From: Actinophytocola gossypii
GTDB lineage: Bacteria; Actinomycetota; Actinomycetes; Mycobacteriales; Pseudonocardiaceae
Assembly (NCBI RefSeq): GCF_025165815.1
Contig: NZ_JAFFZE010000022.1
Location: 62,001-126,000 of the forward strand
Length of the DNA stretch: 64,000 nucleotides
Direction: 5' to 3'
This document shows positions 18,827 through 27,217 of the stretch, one piece after another; positions within the stretch are counted from its first letter, which is position 1; every line of letters starts with the position of its first letter. The translations under genes were made by a program, and so were the position numbers. The notes beneath the pieces were generated by a model. It was not told the DNA's origin. It saw nothing but the letters and a program-made list of their open reading frames with translations, and searched no databases.

Positions 18827-18862
18827 TGATCGCCGCCGCGACCTGGGTCACGGCGGCGATCA
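18827..18862. terminator. Bidirectional hairpin between YCII-like and apoprotein genes
   Basis: A perfect 12-base inverted repeat (18827-18838 with 18851-18862, 12-base loop) sits in the 76-base gap between two converging genes and should stop transcription from both sides. Confidence 0.7.
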
Positions 18863-18883
18863 GCATGTTCCGGTTCGTGCGCC

Positions 18884-19327
18884 TCAGCCCGCGAAGGAGA
18901 TCGCGACCGAGCCACCCACGAAGCTCGCGTTGTACACGCCCACGACGCAGTCGTCGACCGTGCAGTCGACCGCGACCGTGGCACCGGAGCCGGAGGTGGC
19001 GGTGAAGGCGCGGTTCACCGTGAGCGGGGTGCTCAGCGTGCCCGACGCGCTGCTGTCGACCTGGAGGCTCGTGGAGAAGTCGCACGCGAGATCCGTCGGG
19101 GACAGGCTGACGCACTGACCGACGTTGAACGTGTCGGAACCGGGCAGGCCGCTGCCCGTGACCGTGATCGTCTGCGTCGCGGCCAGCCCGCTCGACGGGC
19201 TCGCCGAGATCTGCGGAGCGGCCGGCTCCGCCGAGGCGAGCGCGGGAGCGCCGAGGCCGACACCGACCGCGATCGCCGCCGCGGCCCCGAGCTTCGCGGC
19301 GAACCGACGCGCGTTGTTGATAGCCAT
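18884..19327 (-). CDS. Secreted neocarzinostatin-family apoprotein (enediyne chromoprotein carrier)
   Basis: 147 residues. Residues 1-33 form a Sec signal peptide (basic NNARRFAAK, alanine/glycine core, ALASA cleavage site). The mature part, about 114 residues, is the neocarzinostatin/CagA immunoglobulin-like barrel: it opens APQISASPSSGL and ends VAISF as neocarzinostatin does. Cys72/Cys82 and Cys122/Cys127 reproduce the two family disulfides with the same 10- and 5-residue spacings. The ATG at 19327 follows GAGGGAGA. Family members bind and shield nine-membered enediyne chromophores outside the cell and give self-resistance. No enediyne synthase is seen in this window. Confidence 0.93.
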   Translation of the reverse strand: MAINNARRFAAKLGAAAAIAVGVGLGAPALASAEPAAPQISASPSSGLAATQTITVTGSGLPGSDTFNVGQCVSLSPTDLACDFSTSLQVDSSASGTLSTPLTVNRAFTATSGSGATVAVDCTVDDCVVGVYNASFVGGSVAISFAG

Positions 19328-19626
19328 GAAGAGTATCTCCCTCACCTGTTCGCTTTCACGGACCGAAGTAGATTTCGAATTACCGTTCTCTGGACTTCGA
19401 ATCCCTTCGCAAACGACGTTACCTCGCGGACCGGATGAGCCGCCATCAACAAACCAGCAGGGCGCAATCGAAGAGAAAGATTAACCACCGGTCACCGCTT
19501 CTCCTTGATTCCTGGTATCCTTCCGCGGGTTCCGGACAACGTGACACCTTGAAAGAACTCATACCAACGACGCACCAATATCCTTGACCGAGACTCAGAT
19601 TCCCCGGCAAGGAAGGTTCCGGCGCC
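19328..19626. promoter_or_regulatory. Divergent promoter region with TTCGAAT direct repeats (candidate SARP site)
   Basis: This AT-richer 299-base region feeds the apoprotein (minus) and a condensation enzyme (plus). TTCGAAT occurs at 19374-19380 and again at 19396-19402, exactly 22 bases apart, with a related TTCGCAA at 19406-19412. SARP activators bind heptamer direct repeats spaced by one or two helical turns, and a SARP is encoded at 42837-45893. The link is inferred. Confidence 0.5.
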
Positions 19627-20967
19627 GTGACCGCAACCGAGTACCCCCTCTCGTTCAACCAGGAGTTCCTCTGCGGTTTCGACAAGGGAGAGGCCGAAGG
19701 CGCGTTCAGCCGCCGGCACACCCTGGTCTTCGGCTGGCGCCTGACCGGGGTGGTCAACCTGTCGAACCTGCGTGACGCGCTCGCCGATCTCGTCGTCCGG
19801 CACGAGCCGCTGCGCACGTCGATCGAGCAGGGCCCGGACGGCTACCGGCAGTTCGTACACGAGCCGAGCGTGCCGAACCTGACCGTGACCGAGCTGTCCG
19901 GCTCAGGATCTCGCGACGACCAGGCCGAGGAGTTCCTCAACACCCTGGACGCCGGCGAGTACAGCGCGTGGGACCTGCCACTGGTGCACGCCTTCCTCGG
20001 CCGCTTCGACGAGCGCGACTCCGTGCTCGTGCTCGCCGTGCACCACGTGTCCACCGACCTGTCGTCGATGCAGCTGCTCATCCGCGACCTCGCCGCGCTC
20101 TACACCGCCCGCAGCCGGGACACCGAGCCCGCGCTGCCCCCCGTCGTGCCGTACCGGGAGTTCGCCACCTGGCAGACCGAGCACATCCGCGGCGAGAAGG
20201 TCGCCCAGTCCCTCGAGTACTGGCGCGGCAAACTGGACGGGGCGCGGATCCAGGCGCTGCCGACCGATCGGGCGAAGTCCGACGAGCTGGTGAACCAGTA
20301 CGCGGTCCACCGGTTCGTGTTCGACCGCGAGTCGACGAGCGCGATGCTCAAGTTCGCCGCGTCGGTCCGCTCCTCGGCGTTCATCGTGCTGGTCGCGGCC
20401 TACAACGTGCTGTTGCACCGGCGCCTGGGGACGACCGACGCCGTGGTGCCGAGCTTCACCTCCGGCCGATCGGAGGACCGGTTCCTCGACACCGTCGGGC
20501 CGATGTTCAACTACCTGCTGCTGCGCACCGACCTGTCCGGCGAGCCGACGTTCCGCGAGATCGTCAAGCGCACCAGGAACACCTGCTTCGAGTCCTACCT
20601 CAACGACATCCCGTTCGGACTGATCGCCGGCCAGAACCCCGACCTGTTGGCGGGGTTCGCCGACCCGGCGGGCTCGGTCGTCGCGTTCGAGGTGCTCCAG
20701 GTCGAACGGGAGATCACCGACGGAACGATGGACGAGGTCAGGTACTCGGAGATCCGCAGGCGGGTCCGGTCGCAGGCGCTGAGCTCCGACATTCCCGACG
20801 GCGTGCTCTGGGCGAACGAGGTGCTGCCGACCGGTGAGCTGTGCGGCAGCGTGAAGTACAACGTCAACCTGTTCGACGAGGCGACGATCGTCAAGCTGGT
20901 CAACGAGTTCGGCGAGGTGCTGACCCGCGCGGTCGCCGATCCGGACTCACGGTTGCAGGACATCTGA
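19627..20967 (+). CDS. Free-standing NRPS condensation enzyme 1 (SgcC5-like)
   Basis: 446 residues, a single condensation domain without adenylation or carrier parts. The active-site motif is HHVSTDLS: HHxxxD is intact, but Leu replaces the usual final Gly. It starts at a GTG after AAGGAAGG. In C-1027, SgcC5 of this architecture joins an aminoacyl-carrier thioester to the enediyne alcohol as an ester. Here the only carrier is the adenylation-carrier protein at 28679, so this enzyme probably transfers its arylglycine onto a soluble acceptor. The enzyme at 27218 is a close paralogue (shared FDKG-AEGAF segment). Confidence 0.88.
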   Translation: MTATEYPLSFNQEFLCGFDKGEAEGAFSRRHTLVFGWRLTGVVNLSNLRDALADLVVRHEPLRTSIEQGPDGYRQFVHEPSVPNLTVTELSGSGSRDDQAEEFLNTLDAGEYSAWDLPLVHAFLGRFDERDSVLVLAVHHVSTDLSSMQLLIRDLAALYTARSRDTEPALPPVVPYREFATWQTEHIRGEKVAQSLEYWRGKLDGARIQALPTDRAKSDELVNQYAVHRFVFDRESTSAMLKFAASVRSSAFIVLVAAYNVLLHRRLGTTDAVVPSFTSGRSEDRFLDTVGPMFNYLLLRTDLSGEPTFREIVKRTRNTCFESYLNDIPFGLIAGQNPDLLAGFADPAGSVVAFEVLQVEREITDGTMDEVRYSEIRRRVRSQALSSDIPDGVLWANEVLPTGELCGSVKYNVNLFDEATIVKLVNEFGEVLTRAVADPDSRLQDI

Positions 20968-20987
20968 AAGGTGGAGGTGCGCTGGCG

Positions 20988-22238
20988 ATGACACTCGCCC
21001 CCGAACCCATGAGCCACACTCGTCCCGAGCCGCCTGAGCCGGGGCTCACCGAGGCCGAGGTCATCGCGAGGGCGGAGGCCATCGCGCCGACGCTGGTGCC
21101 GCGCCAGGCCGAGACCGAGCAGCGAACCTACTACGCCGAGGACACGCACGAGGCGTTCAGCAGGGCCGGCTTCTACCGGCTGCTGGTCCCCCGCCGCTAC
21201 GGCGGCTACGAGTTCGGGGTCGACACCTTCATGCGGGTGGCACGGATCCTCGCCCGCGGCTGCCCGTCGACCGGCTGGATGTACCTGTTCGGTCACGCAC
21301 ACGCGCTGGCGATCGCGACCCTGTTCGACGAGCGGGCCCAGGAGGAGTTGTTCGCCGGCGGGGAGTGCATCTGCCCGGCCACGGTCTCCCCCGGCGGCAC
21401 CGCCGAGCGCGGCGAGCACGGCGGCTGGGTCGTCGACGGGACCTGGCCGTACTGCTCGGGCGCGCCGTACGCGACGCACTTCATCGGCCACACCCTGGTG
21501 GCGGCCGCCGAGGACGCGGCCCCCCAGCCGATGATGTTCATCGCCCCCCGTGCGCAGTGGACCCGGCTCGACGACTGGGGAGGACAGCTCGGACTCCGCG
21601 GCAGCGGCTCGCACGCGATCCGCATCGACCACGCCACCCTGCCCGACCGCTACACGATCAGTGCACACCTGAGCCAGCTCACCGTCACCGACGAGACGCC
21701 GGGCCGGATCCTGCACGGCCCGCAGTACGGCGGCGGGCCGCTGAGCTTCATGCTGCTGGAGCTGGGGGTGCTCGCGGTCGGCATGGCACAGGGCGCGCTC
21801 GACGCCTACGAGGACCTGCTCCGCAACCGGACCACGACGTTCTTCCCGATCGTCCCGCGCACCCACGACCCGGACTTCCAGCTGCGCTACGGCGAGGCGG
21901 CCGGGCTGATCGCGACGGCCGAGGCGGCCATCGACAACGCGGTCGAGCAGTGGCGCGACACCTGCGAGCGGGGCGCCTCGGCGTTCACCCGCGAGCAGGA
22001 GCTGCGGCTGGCCACGATCAGCAGAGAGGTCTCACGGCTGTGCTGGCAGGCGGTGGAGGGCAAGCTCTTCCCCACCGCCGGCTCGAGCTCGGTGCGCCAT
22101 GGCGAGCGGATCGAGCGGGTGTGGCGGGACATGTCCATGATGCACAGTCACGCCGGGCTCGGGACGTTCCTCGCCACCATCGCCAACCGCGAACTGACCA
22201 AGGCCCGCTTCGACGTACCGGACGTGACAGCCGCCTGA
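20988..22238 (+). CDS. Acyl-CoA dehydrogenase-fold flavin monooxygenase 1
   Basis: 416 residues of the acyl-CoA dehydrogenase superfamily, in the branch of two-component group D monooxygenases (HsaA-like). The N-terminal LLVPRRYGGYEF and the later GLRGSGSHAI are typical; the usual catalytic glutamate of true dehydrogenases is not evident. GGAGG lies upstream of the ATG. Such enzymes need reduced flavin from a separate reductase and hydroxylate aromatic rings or nitrogens. It lies 20 bases downstream of condensation enzyme 1, so it likely modifies the same building block or product. A second member is at 24204. Confidence 0.82.
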   Translation: MTLAPEPMSHTRPEPPEPGLTEAEVIARAEAIAPTLVPRQAETEQRTYYAEDTHEAFSRAGFYRLLVPRRYGGYEFGVDTFMRVARILARGCPSTGWMYLFGHAHALAIATLFDERAQEELFAGGECICPATVSPGGTAERGEHGGWVVDGTWPYCSGAPYATHFIGHTLVAAAEDAAPQPMMFIAPRAQWTRLDDWGGQLGLRGSGSHAIRIDHATLPDRYTISAHLSQLTVTDETPGRILHGPQYGGGPLSFMLLELGVLAVGMAQGALDAYEDLLRNRTTTFFPIVPRTHDPDFQLRYGEAAGLIATAEAAIDNAVEQWRDTCERGASAFTREQELRLATISREVSRLCWQAVEGKLFPTAGSSSVRHGERIERVWRDMSMMHSHAGLGTFLATIANRELTKARFDVPDVTAA

Positions 22239-22250
22239 CCCGCGGGAGCC

Positions 22251-22290
22251 ACCCCCCGAGTCCGCCCCAAGTGTCGGGCTCGGGGGGTTT
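22251..22290. terminator. Hairpin with T-tract after the monooxygenase gene
   Basis: ACCCCCCGAG (22251-22260) pairs with the stretch at 22279-22288 and is followed by TTT. This is a classic intrinsic terminator for the plus-strand gene ending at 22238. Confidence 0.75.
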
Positions 22291-22316
22291 CGCGCGTCGA
22301 CCATCGCGGGTCGCCG

Positions 22317-22365
22317 CGCACGAGAACGCCGCCGGGTCGCGGGAACCCGGCGGCGTTCTCGTGCG
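22317..22365. terminator. Long 21-base perfect inverted repeat, bidirectional terminator
   Basis: The arms at 22317-22337 and 22345-22365 are perfectly complementary over 21 bases with a 7-base loop. It sits just outside the stop of the minus-strand FAD monooxygenase (22376) and faces the terminator at 22251, so each converging transcript has its own hairpin. Confidence 0.75.
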
Positions 22366-22375
22366 GGGGTGCCGA

Positions 22376-23734
22376 TCAGGCCGCTTTCCGGACCTCACCG
22401 GTGTCGGCGATCCTGGCGTTGCGGAGCACGCGGGCGATCATCCGCGGGCTCATCAGCGCCTGCGGCGGGTCGACCAGGCCGGCCACGCGCATGAACGTCC
22501 GGGTGATCCGGCCGTCCACGGTCGCCGCCGCCTGCATCTTCGCCATGTACGCGTTGGCCATCTTCACCTTCGCGCCGCGTTTGCCGTCCACCTCGGGGAA
22601 CCCGAGGTCGCCGCCGGTGGAGATCTCCCACGGCGCGTCGATCACGCCGGCGATGTCCTTGAAGAACCGCAACGGGTCCGGCACACCTTCGCGCAGGTGA
22701 TCACGGAGCACCAACGACTCCAACGCCGCGACCGTCATGCCCTGGCCGTACACCGGGTTGAAGCTGCACGCCGCGTCGCCGAGCACCAGGAACCCCGCCG
22801 GGAACCGCTTCAGGCGCTCGTACCGGCGCCGAACGCTCGCCGGGTAGTGGAACGTCGTCGCGTCGTCCTGTGGCTCGGCGTCCCGCACGACCTCGTACAC
22901 GTCCGGCACCGGCAGCGTCTTCGTCCACTCGAGGAAGCCGTCCGAGTCGGTCGGCGCGCTGTCGCCGAGCATCCCGGTGAGCGACAGCTTGCACAGCCCG
23001 TTCTCGATCCGGGAGAAGAACGCTCCGCGCGGGAACTCCGGCGAGGCGACCGGGTTGATCGACAGGTCGCCGTTCAGGATGCTCTCGTCGGGCAGCCGGA
23101 AGGTCCGGGTCGTGTAGCTCAGGTCGATCTTGATGCGGTCCTCGGCCGGCCGGGCGTAGCCCCACTCGCCAAGCCACACCGGCGTGCGCGAGCCACGCCC
23201 GGTGGCGTCGACGACCAGGTCCGCGGCAAGCTCCACCGCGGAGCTGCCGGCCGCGCGCGACTGCACCCGCGCGCCGGTCACGCGCGTCCCGCCGGCCGAG
23301 ACGACCGGGCCGATGATGTCGTGCCCCTCCAGGAACCGCACGGTTCCCAGCGCCTCGACCGCGGTACGGACATGGCTCTCCAACAGCGGCCGGGCCGCCG
23401 ACACGCAGATCAGCCCGGTCGGCGCCGGGGCCAGCCGCCGGCCGTTGAAGAACCAGCGCAGCGTGCCGAGGTCCCCGGTGGGGATGCCGTCGTCGACGCA
23501 GCGCTGGGTGAACCCGGGGAACAGCTCGTCGAGGATCTGCTGGCCGCGGGCCAGCAGACCGTGCACGTGCCGGCCCTGCGGTACTCCGCGCCGCGCGGTG
23601 GTCACCCCGGACAGCTCGTCCCGATCGACGACCACCACCTCGGCGAAGGAGTCGGCGAGGACCCTGGCCGCGAGCAGGCCGGCCATACTGGCGCCGAGAA
23701 CGACAGCGCGTTCCCCGGCGCTGTTTGCGCTCAC
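22376..23734 (-). CDS. FAD-dependent monooxygenase/epoxidase (MonCI/Lsd18-like)
   Basis: 452 residues with an N-terminal dinucleotide fold (VVLGASMAGLLAARVL), the VPQGRHVHGLLARG segment typical of the MonCI/Lsd18 squalene-epoxidase-like group, and the FAD ribityl motif VLGDAACSFNPVYGQGM. It starts at a GTG overlapping the SgcJ-like stop (GTGA). It binds FAD and uses NAD(P)H directly, unlike the two-component enzymes around it. It may epoxidise an alkene or hydroxylate an aromatic. Together with the epoxide hydrolase at 38607 it could form an epoxide-to-diol pair; that pairing is inferred. Confidence 0.85.
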   Translation of the reverse strand: MSANSAGERAVVLGASMAGLLAARVLADSFAEVVVVDRDELSGVTTARRGVPQGRHVHGLLARGQQILDELFPGFTQRCVDDGIPTGDLGTLRWFFNGRRLAPAPTGLICVSAARPLLESHVRTAVEALGTVRFLEGHDIIGPVVSAGGTRVTGARVQSRAAGSSAVELAADLVVDATGRGSRTPVWLGEWGYARPAEDRIKIDLSYTTRTFRLPDESILNGDLSINPVASPEFPRGAFFSRIENGLCKLSLTGMLGDSAPTDSDGFLEWTKTLPVPDVYEVVRDAEPQDDATTFHYPASVRRRYERLKRFPAGFLVLGDAACSFNPVYGQGMTVAALESLVLRDHLREGVPDPLRFFKDIAGVIDAPWEISTGGDLGFPEVDGKRGAKVKMANAYMAKMQAAATVDGRITRTFMRVAGLVDPPQALMSPRMIARVLRNARIADTGEVRKAA

Positions 23735-24174
23735 TTGGTCCCGGGCACCGGCAGCTGACGCAGCGCCGGGCTGTTCTGGTAGGCGGCCAGCTTCCACTGG
23801 CCGTCCTGGCGGACCGCGGTCCAGGTGGCCCGGATGGTCTGCTCGTCGGACATGGTCGACTCGCCTGCGGCCAGCACACCGCCGTAGGTGATCAGCAGCG
23901 CGACGTCCGGGGTCACGAAGCGCAGGTCCAGCGGGCGGCCGGTGACCTGGGTGCCCTTGTACTGGTTGGCGTAGGCCTCGGTGAGGAACTCGTTGATCGC
24001 GGCCCGGCCCTTCTTGTAGACGCCGGGCAGGATCATCGTGCCGTCCTCGGTGAACAGCGCGGCGAACGCGTCGGCGTCGTTGTAGGCCCACGCGGCGACG
24101 ACGCGCTGGGTCAGCGCGGCGACGGCGGCCTGGTCGGCCTGGGTGCCGGCGGAGTCCGTCTCGGTGGTGGTCAT
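23731..24174 (-). CDS. SgcJ/EcaC-family NTF2-like protein
   Basis: 147 residues forming one NTF2-like (SnoaL/SgcJ) cone fold. Diagnostic parts are VVAAWAYNDADAFAALFTEDGTM, then INEFLTEAYANQYKGTQV and a C-terminal WKLAAYQNSP strand. SgcJ is a conserved accessory protein of the nine-membered enediyne C-1027 pathway whose precise reaction is uncertain. Other members of the fold are hydratases, cyclases or ligand carriers. Translation of the downstream FAD monooxygenase is coupled to it. It is one of several enediyne-type accessories here. Confidence 0.85.
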   Translation of the reverse strand: MTTTETDSAGTQADQAAVAALTQRVVAAWAYNDADAFAALFTEDGTMILPGVYKKGRAAINEFLTEAYANQYKGTQVTGRPLDLRFVTPDVALLITYGGVLAAGESTMSDEQTIRATWTAVRQDGQWKLAAYQNSPALRQLPVPGTK

Positions 24175-24203
24175 GGTGTGCTACCTGCTTTCGGTGCGCC
24201 GGA

Positions 24204-25385
24204 TCAGATGTAGAGGGTGTTGGGCTCGAGGCCGCACAGCACCCGGCCGTACAGCTCGGCGTTCGTGTTCGGGTGCATCAGCGCGTGCTGGTTGATGGCG
24301 TGCACGTCGCGGACGATCCGCTGGATGGGAATGTCGGTGTAGATCGACGTGCCGCCGCTCGCGGAGGCCAACAGGTCGATGGACGCCTTGCCCAGCTCGA
24401 CCACGGCGCCGAGGTCGGCCCTGGCACGGGCGCGCTCCTCCAGCTTCCACGGCGTGCCGTCGCCGCCCTTGGTGTCCACCTGGGACGCCAGCCGGTGCGC
24501 GTGGAACTCGATGCGGTCGATGACCATCGTGGCCTCGGCGACCTGCAGGTGGGTCAGCGGGGCCTCGCGCTGGCTCTCGTAGCTGGTGTACGTGATCTTG
24601 CGATTCGGCAGCCGCTTGAGGAAGTTCTCCCTGGCCGCGCGGGCGAGCCCGAGCACGGTGCCGACCGACGACGCGGACGCGACCGGCAGCAGCGGCGCCC
24701 GCCACACCGGCGAGCCCGCGTTGGCCTTCGACGCGTACTGCTCCTGGAGCACCGCCGGCAGCGGCAGGACCCGCTCGGTGGGGATGAAGACGTCCTGGGC
24801 GACGGTGCTGACGCTGCCGGACCCCTTGAGACCCGAAGCGTGCCAGTCGTCCACGACGCGCAGGTCCGACAGCGGTACCGGCGCCATGACCGGGTACGGC
24901 TCGCCCTCGGCGGGAACCAGGACCGCGATGACGACCTGCCAGTCGCTGTGCAGCGCGCCGGAGATGAAGCCCCACTTGCCGTTGACCACGATGCCACCGT
25001 CGGTCGGGTTGGCGATCGCGGACGGGCTCAGCGTCCCGCAGGTACGGCCCTGACCGGTGCTGAACACCTCGTCCTGCACCTCGTCCGGGAACAGGCCGAT
25101 CATCCACGAGGTGATCCAGGAGACCGACGCGACCCACGCCGGTGACCCGTCGCCCCGGGCGAGCTGCGCGGCGACCTCCACCAGCGTGCGGAAGTCGGCC
25201 TCGTGGCCGCCGTAGCGGGTGGGCACCCGCAGGCGGAAGATGCCGGCGTCGGCCATGGCCTCGACGGTCTCGTCCTTGAGCCGGCGGTTCTGTTCGGTCC
25301 AGACGGCGTTGTCGGCCAGGATCGGCACCAGTTCCGCGGCACGCCGAACCAGCTCCTCCCGTGTGGCCACCTCGGGGGTCGACAC
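24204..25385 (-). CDS. Acyl-CoA dehydrogenase-fold flavin monooxygenase 2
   Basis: 393 residues, the same superfamily as the enzyme at 20988 (compare [16 protein letters not shown] with AGFYRLLVPRRYGGYE). The GLKGSGSVS and GKWGFISGA segments match HsaA-like monooxygenases. AGGAGG lies close before the GTG at 25385, which I prefer over upstream in-frame starts that add no domain. It begins a minus-strand unit with the SgcJ-like and FAD monooxygenase genes. It needs reduced flavin from a partner not encoded here. Ring hydroxylation, N-hydroxylation or desaturation are all possible. Confidence 0.82.
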   Translation of the reverse strand: MSTPEVATREELVRRAAELVPILADNAVWTEQNRRLKDETVEAMADAGIFRLRVPTRYGGHEADFRTLVEVAAQLARGDGSPAWVASVSWITSWMIGLFPDEVQDEVFSTGQGRTCGTLSPSAIANPTDGGIVVNGKWGFISGALHSDWQVVIAVLVPAEGEPYPVMAPVPLSDLRVVDDWHASGLKGSGSVSTVAQDVFIPTERVLPLPAVLQEQYASKANAGSPVWRAPLLPVASASSVGTVLGLARAARENFLKRLPNRKITYTSYESQREAPLTHLQVAEATMVIDRIEFHAHRLASQVDTKGGDGTPWKLEERARARADLGAVVELGKASIDLLASASGGTSIYTDIPIQRIVRDVHAINQHALMHPNTNAELYGRVLCGLEPNTLYI

Positions 25386-25621
25386 ATTTCCTCCTACTGG
25401 CATGGGAAATCGGGCGCGGATTGCCCATAACGTCACATCGGAGCGGCTCGGGACGCATCCTCACGATTGCGCGGTACGCCGCCGTGGGGACCTCGGCTGG
25501 GCAAGTGGGCAATCCGCAGGAAGGAACCGCCGCGCGGGTAGGCGACGATCGGGTGTACGCCACGCGCGTGCCCGGCACGGTCACGTACCGTCTACTTCGC
25601 ACTGAAAGAGGGAAGATCGGC
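25386..25621. promoter_or_regulatory. Divergent promoter region between two flavin monooxygenase genes
   Basis: 236 bases separate the minus-strand monooxygenase 2 unit from the plus-strand HpaB-like gene. It should hold both promoters. I found no clear palindrome or repeat. Confidence 0.4.
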
Positions 25622-27199
25622 ATGACCGACGATCGACCGAACCAGCAAGACGGCCCCAGCACCCAGCCGACCCGACCGCTGACCGGCGCGGAGTACGTGG
25701 AGAGCCTGCGCGACGGCCGGCAGATCTTCCTCAACGGCGAGCAGGTCAAGGACGTGACCACGCATCCGGCGTTCCACAACCCCGTCCGGATGACCGCGCG
25801 CCTCTACGACGCGCTGCACGACCCGGCGAAGCGCGACGTCCTGACCGCGCCGGTCGACGCCGGCGGGACCGGCTACACGCACCGGTTCTTCACCACCCCG
25901 ACTTCCGTCGAGGACCTCGTCGCCGACCAGAAGGCGATCGCGGCGTGGGCACGGATGAGCTACGGCTGGATGGGCCGCAGCCCCGACTACAAGGCGTCGT
26001 TCCTGGGCACGCTCGGCGCGAACGCGGAGTTCTACAAGCCGTTCGAGGACAACGCGCGCCGCTGGTACCGGGAGTCGCAGGAGAAGGTGCTGTACTGGAA
26101 CCACGCGATCGTGCACCCGCCGGTTGACCGCAACCGCCCGCCGGACGAGGTGTCCGACGTGTTCATCCACGTCGAGAAGGAGACCGACGCCGGTCTGGTG
26201 GTCAGCGGCGCCAAGGTGGTGGCGACCGGTTCGGCGCTGACCCACTACAACTTCATCGCCCACTACGGCCTGCCGATCAAGCGCAAGGAGTTCGCCCTCG
26301 TCGCGACGGTGCCGATGGACGCGCCCGGGGTGAAGCTGATCTGCCGCCCGTCCTACACGGCGAACGCCGCGATGATGGGCAGCCCGTTCGACTACCCGCT
26401 GTCGTCCAGGTTGGACGAGAACGACACGATCCTGGTGCTGGACAAGGTCCTCGTGCCGTGGGAGAACGTGTTCATCTACGGGGACCTCGGGCGGGTCCGG
26501 CTGTTCACGGCCGAATCGGGCTTCATCGAGCGGTTCACCTTCCACGGCTGCACCCGGCTGGCGGTGAAGCTGGAGTTCATCGCGGGGCTGCTGGCCAAGG
26601 CGCTGGAGCTGACCGGCACCGACGAGTTCCGCGGCGTGCAGAGCCGGCTGGGCGAGGTGTTGGCGTGGCGCAACCTGTTCTGGGGGCTGTCCGACGCGTC
26701 GGCGCGCAACCCGATCGAGTGGCGCAACGGCTCGCTACTGCCCAACCCCCGGTACGGCATGGCCTATCGCTGGTTCATGCAGATCGGCTACCCGCGGATC
26801 CGGGAGATCGTGCTCCAGGACGTCGCGAGCGGGCTGATCTACGTGAACTCCAGCGCGGACGACTTCGCGAATCCGGAGATCCGGCCGTACCTGGACAAGT
26901 ACGTTCGCGGCTCGGGCGGCGCCGACGCGACGACCAGGATGAAGGTGATGAAGCTGCTCTGGGACGCGGTGGGCAGCGAGTTCGGCGGCCGGCACGAGCT
27001 CTACGAGCGCAACTACGCGGGCAACCACGAGAACACCAGGGTCGAGCTGCTGTTCGCGCAGATGACCAACGGCGAGCTGGACGACCACCGAGGGTTCGTC
27101 GACGAGTGCCTCGCCGAGTACGACCTCGACGGCTGGACCGTCCCGGACCTCTCCTCGTTCGAGGAACTCCGCGAGATTCGGAAGAACGCCCTCGGCTGA
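25622..27199 (+). CDS. HpaB/SgcC-like FADH2-dependent aromatic hydroxylase
   Basis: 525 residues, full length for the 4-hydroxyphenylacetate 3-monooxygenase (HpaB) family: [14 protein letters not shown] at the N-terminus, a central acyl-CoA-dehydrogenase-like core, and [12 protein letters not shown]. In C-1027, SgcC of this family hydroxylates the carrier-bound tyrosine-type moiety next to its phenol. Given the 4-hydroxyphenylglycine genes downstream, the likely substrate is hydroxyphenylglycyl-carrier, giving a catechol. The family needs a flavin reductase (HpaC/SgcE6), and none is found in this window. A GAGGGAAG ribosome site precedes the ATG. Confidence 0.9.
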   Translation: MTDDRPNQQDGPSTQPTRPLTGAEYVESLRDGRQIFLNGEQVKDVTTHPAFHNPVRMTARLYDALHDPAKRDVLTAPVDAGGTGYTHRFFTTPTSVEDLVADQKAIAAWARMSYGWMGRSPDYKASFLGTLGANAEFYKPFEDNARRWYRESQEKVLYWNHAIVHPPVDRNRPPDEVSDVFIHVEKETDAGLVVSGAKVVATGSALTHYNFIAHYGLPIKRKEFALVATVPMDAPGVKLICRPSYTANAAMMGSPFDYPLSSRLDENDTILVLDKVLVPWENVFIYGDLGRVRLFTAESGFIERFTFHGCTRLAVKLEFIAGLLAKALELTGTDEFRGVQSRLGEVLAWRNLFWGLSDASARNPIEWRNGSLLPNPRYGMAYRWFMQIGYPRIREIVLQDVASGLIYVNSSADDFANPEIRPYLDKYVRGSGGADATTRMKVMKLLWDAVGSEFGGRHELYERNYAGNHENTRVELLFAQMTNGELDDHRGFVDECLAEYDLDGWTVPDLSSFEELREIRKNALG

Positions 27200-27217
27200 C
27201 CCCGCGACTCCGGCGCG

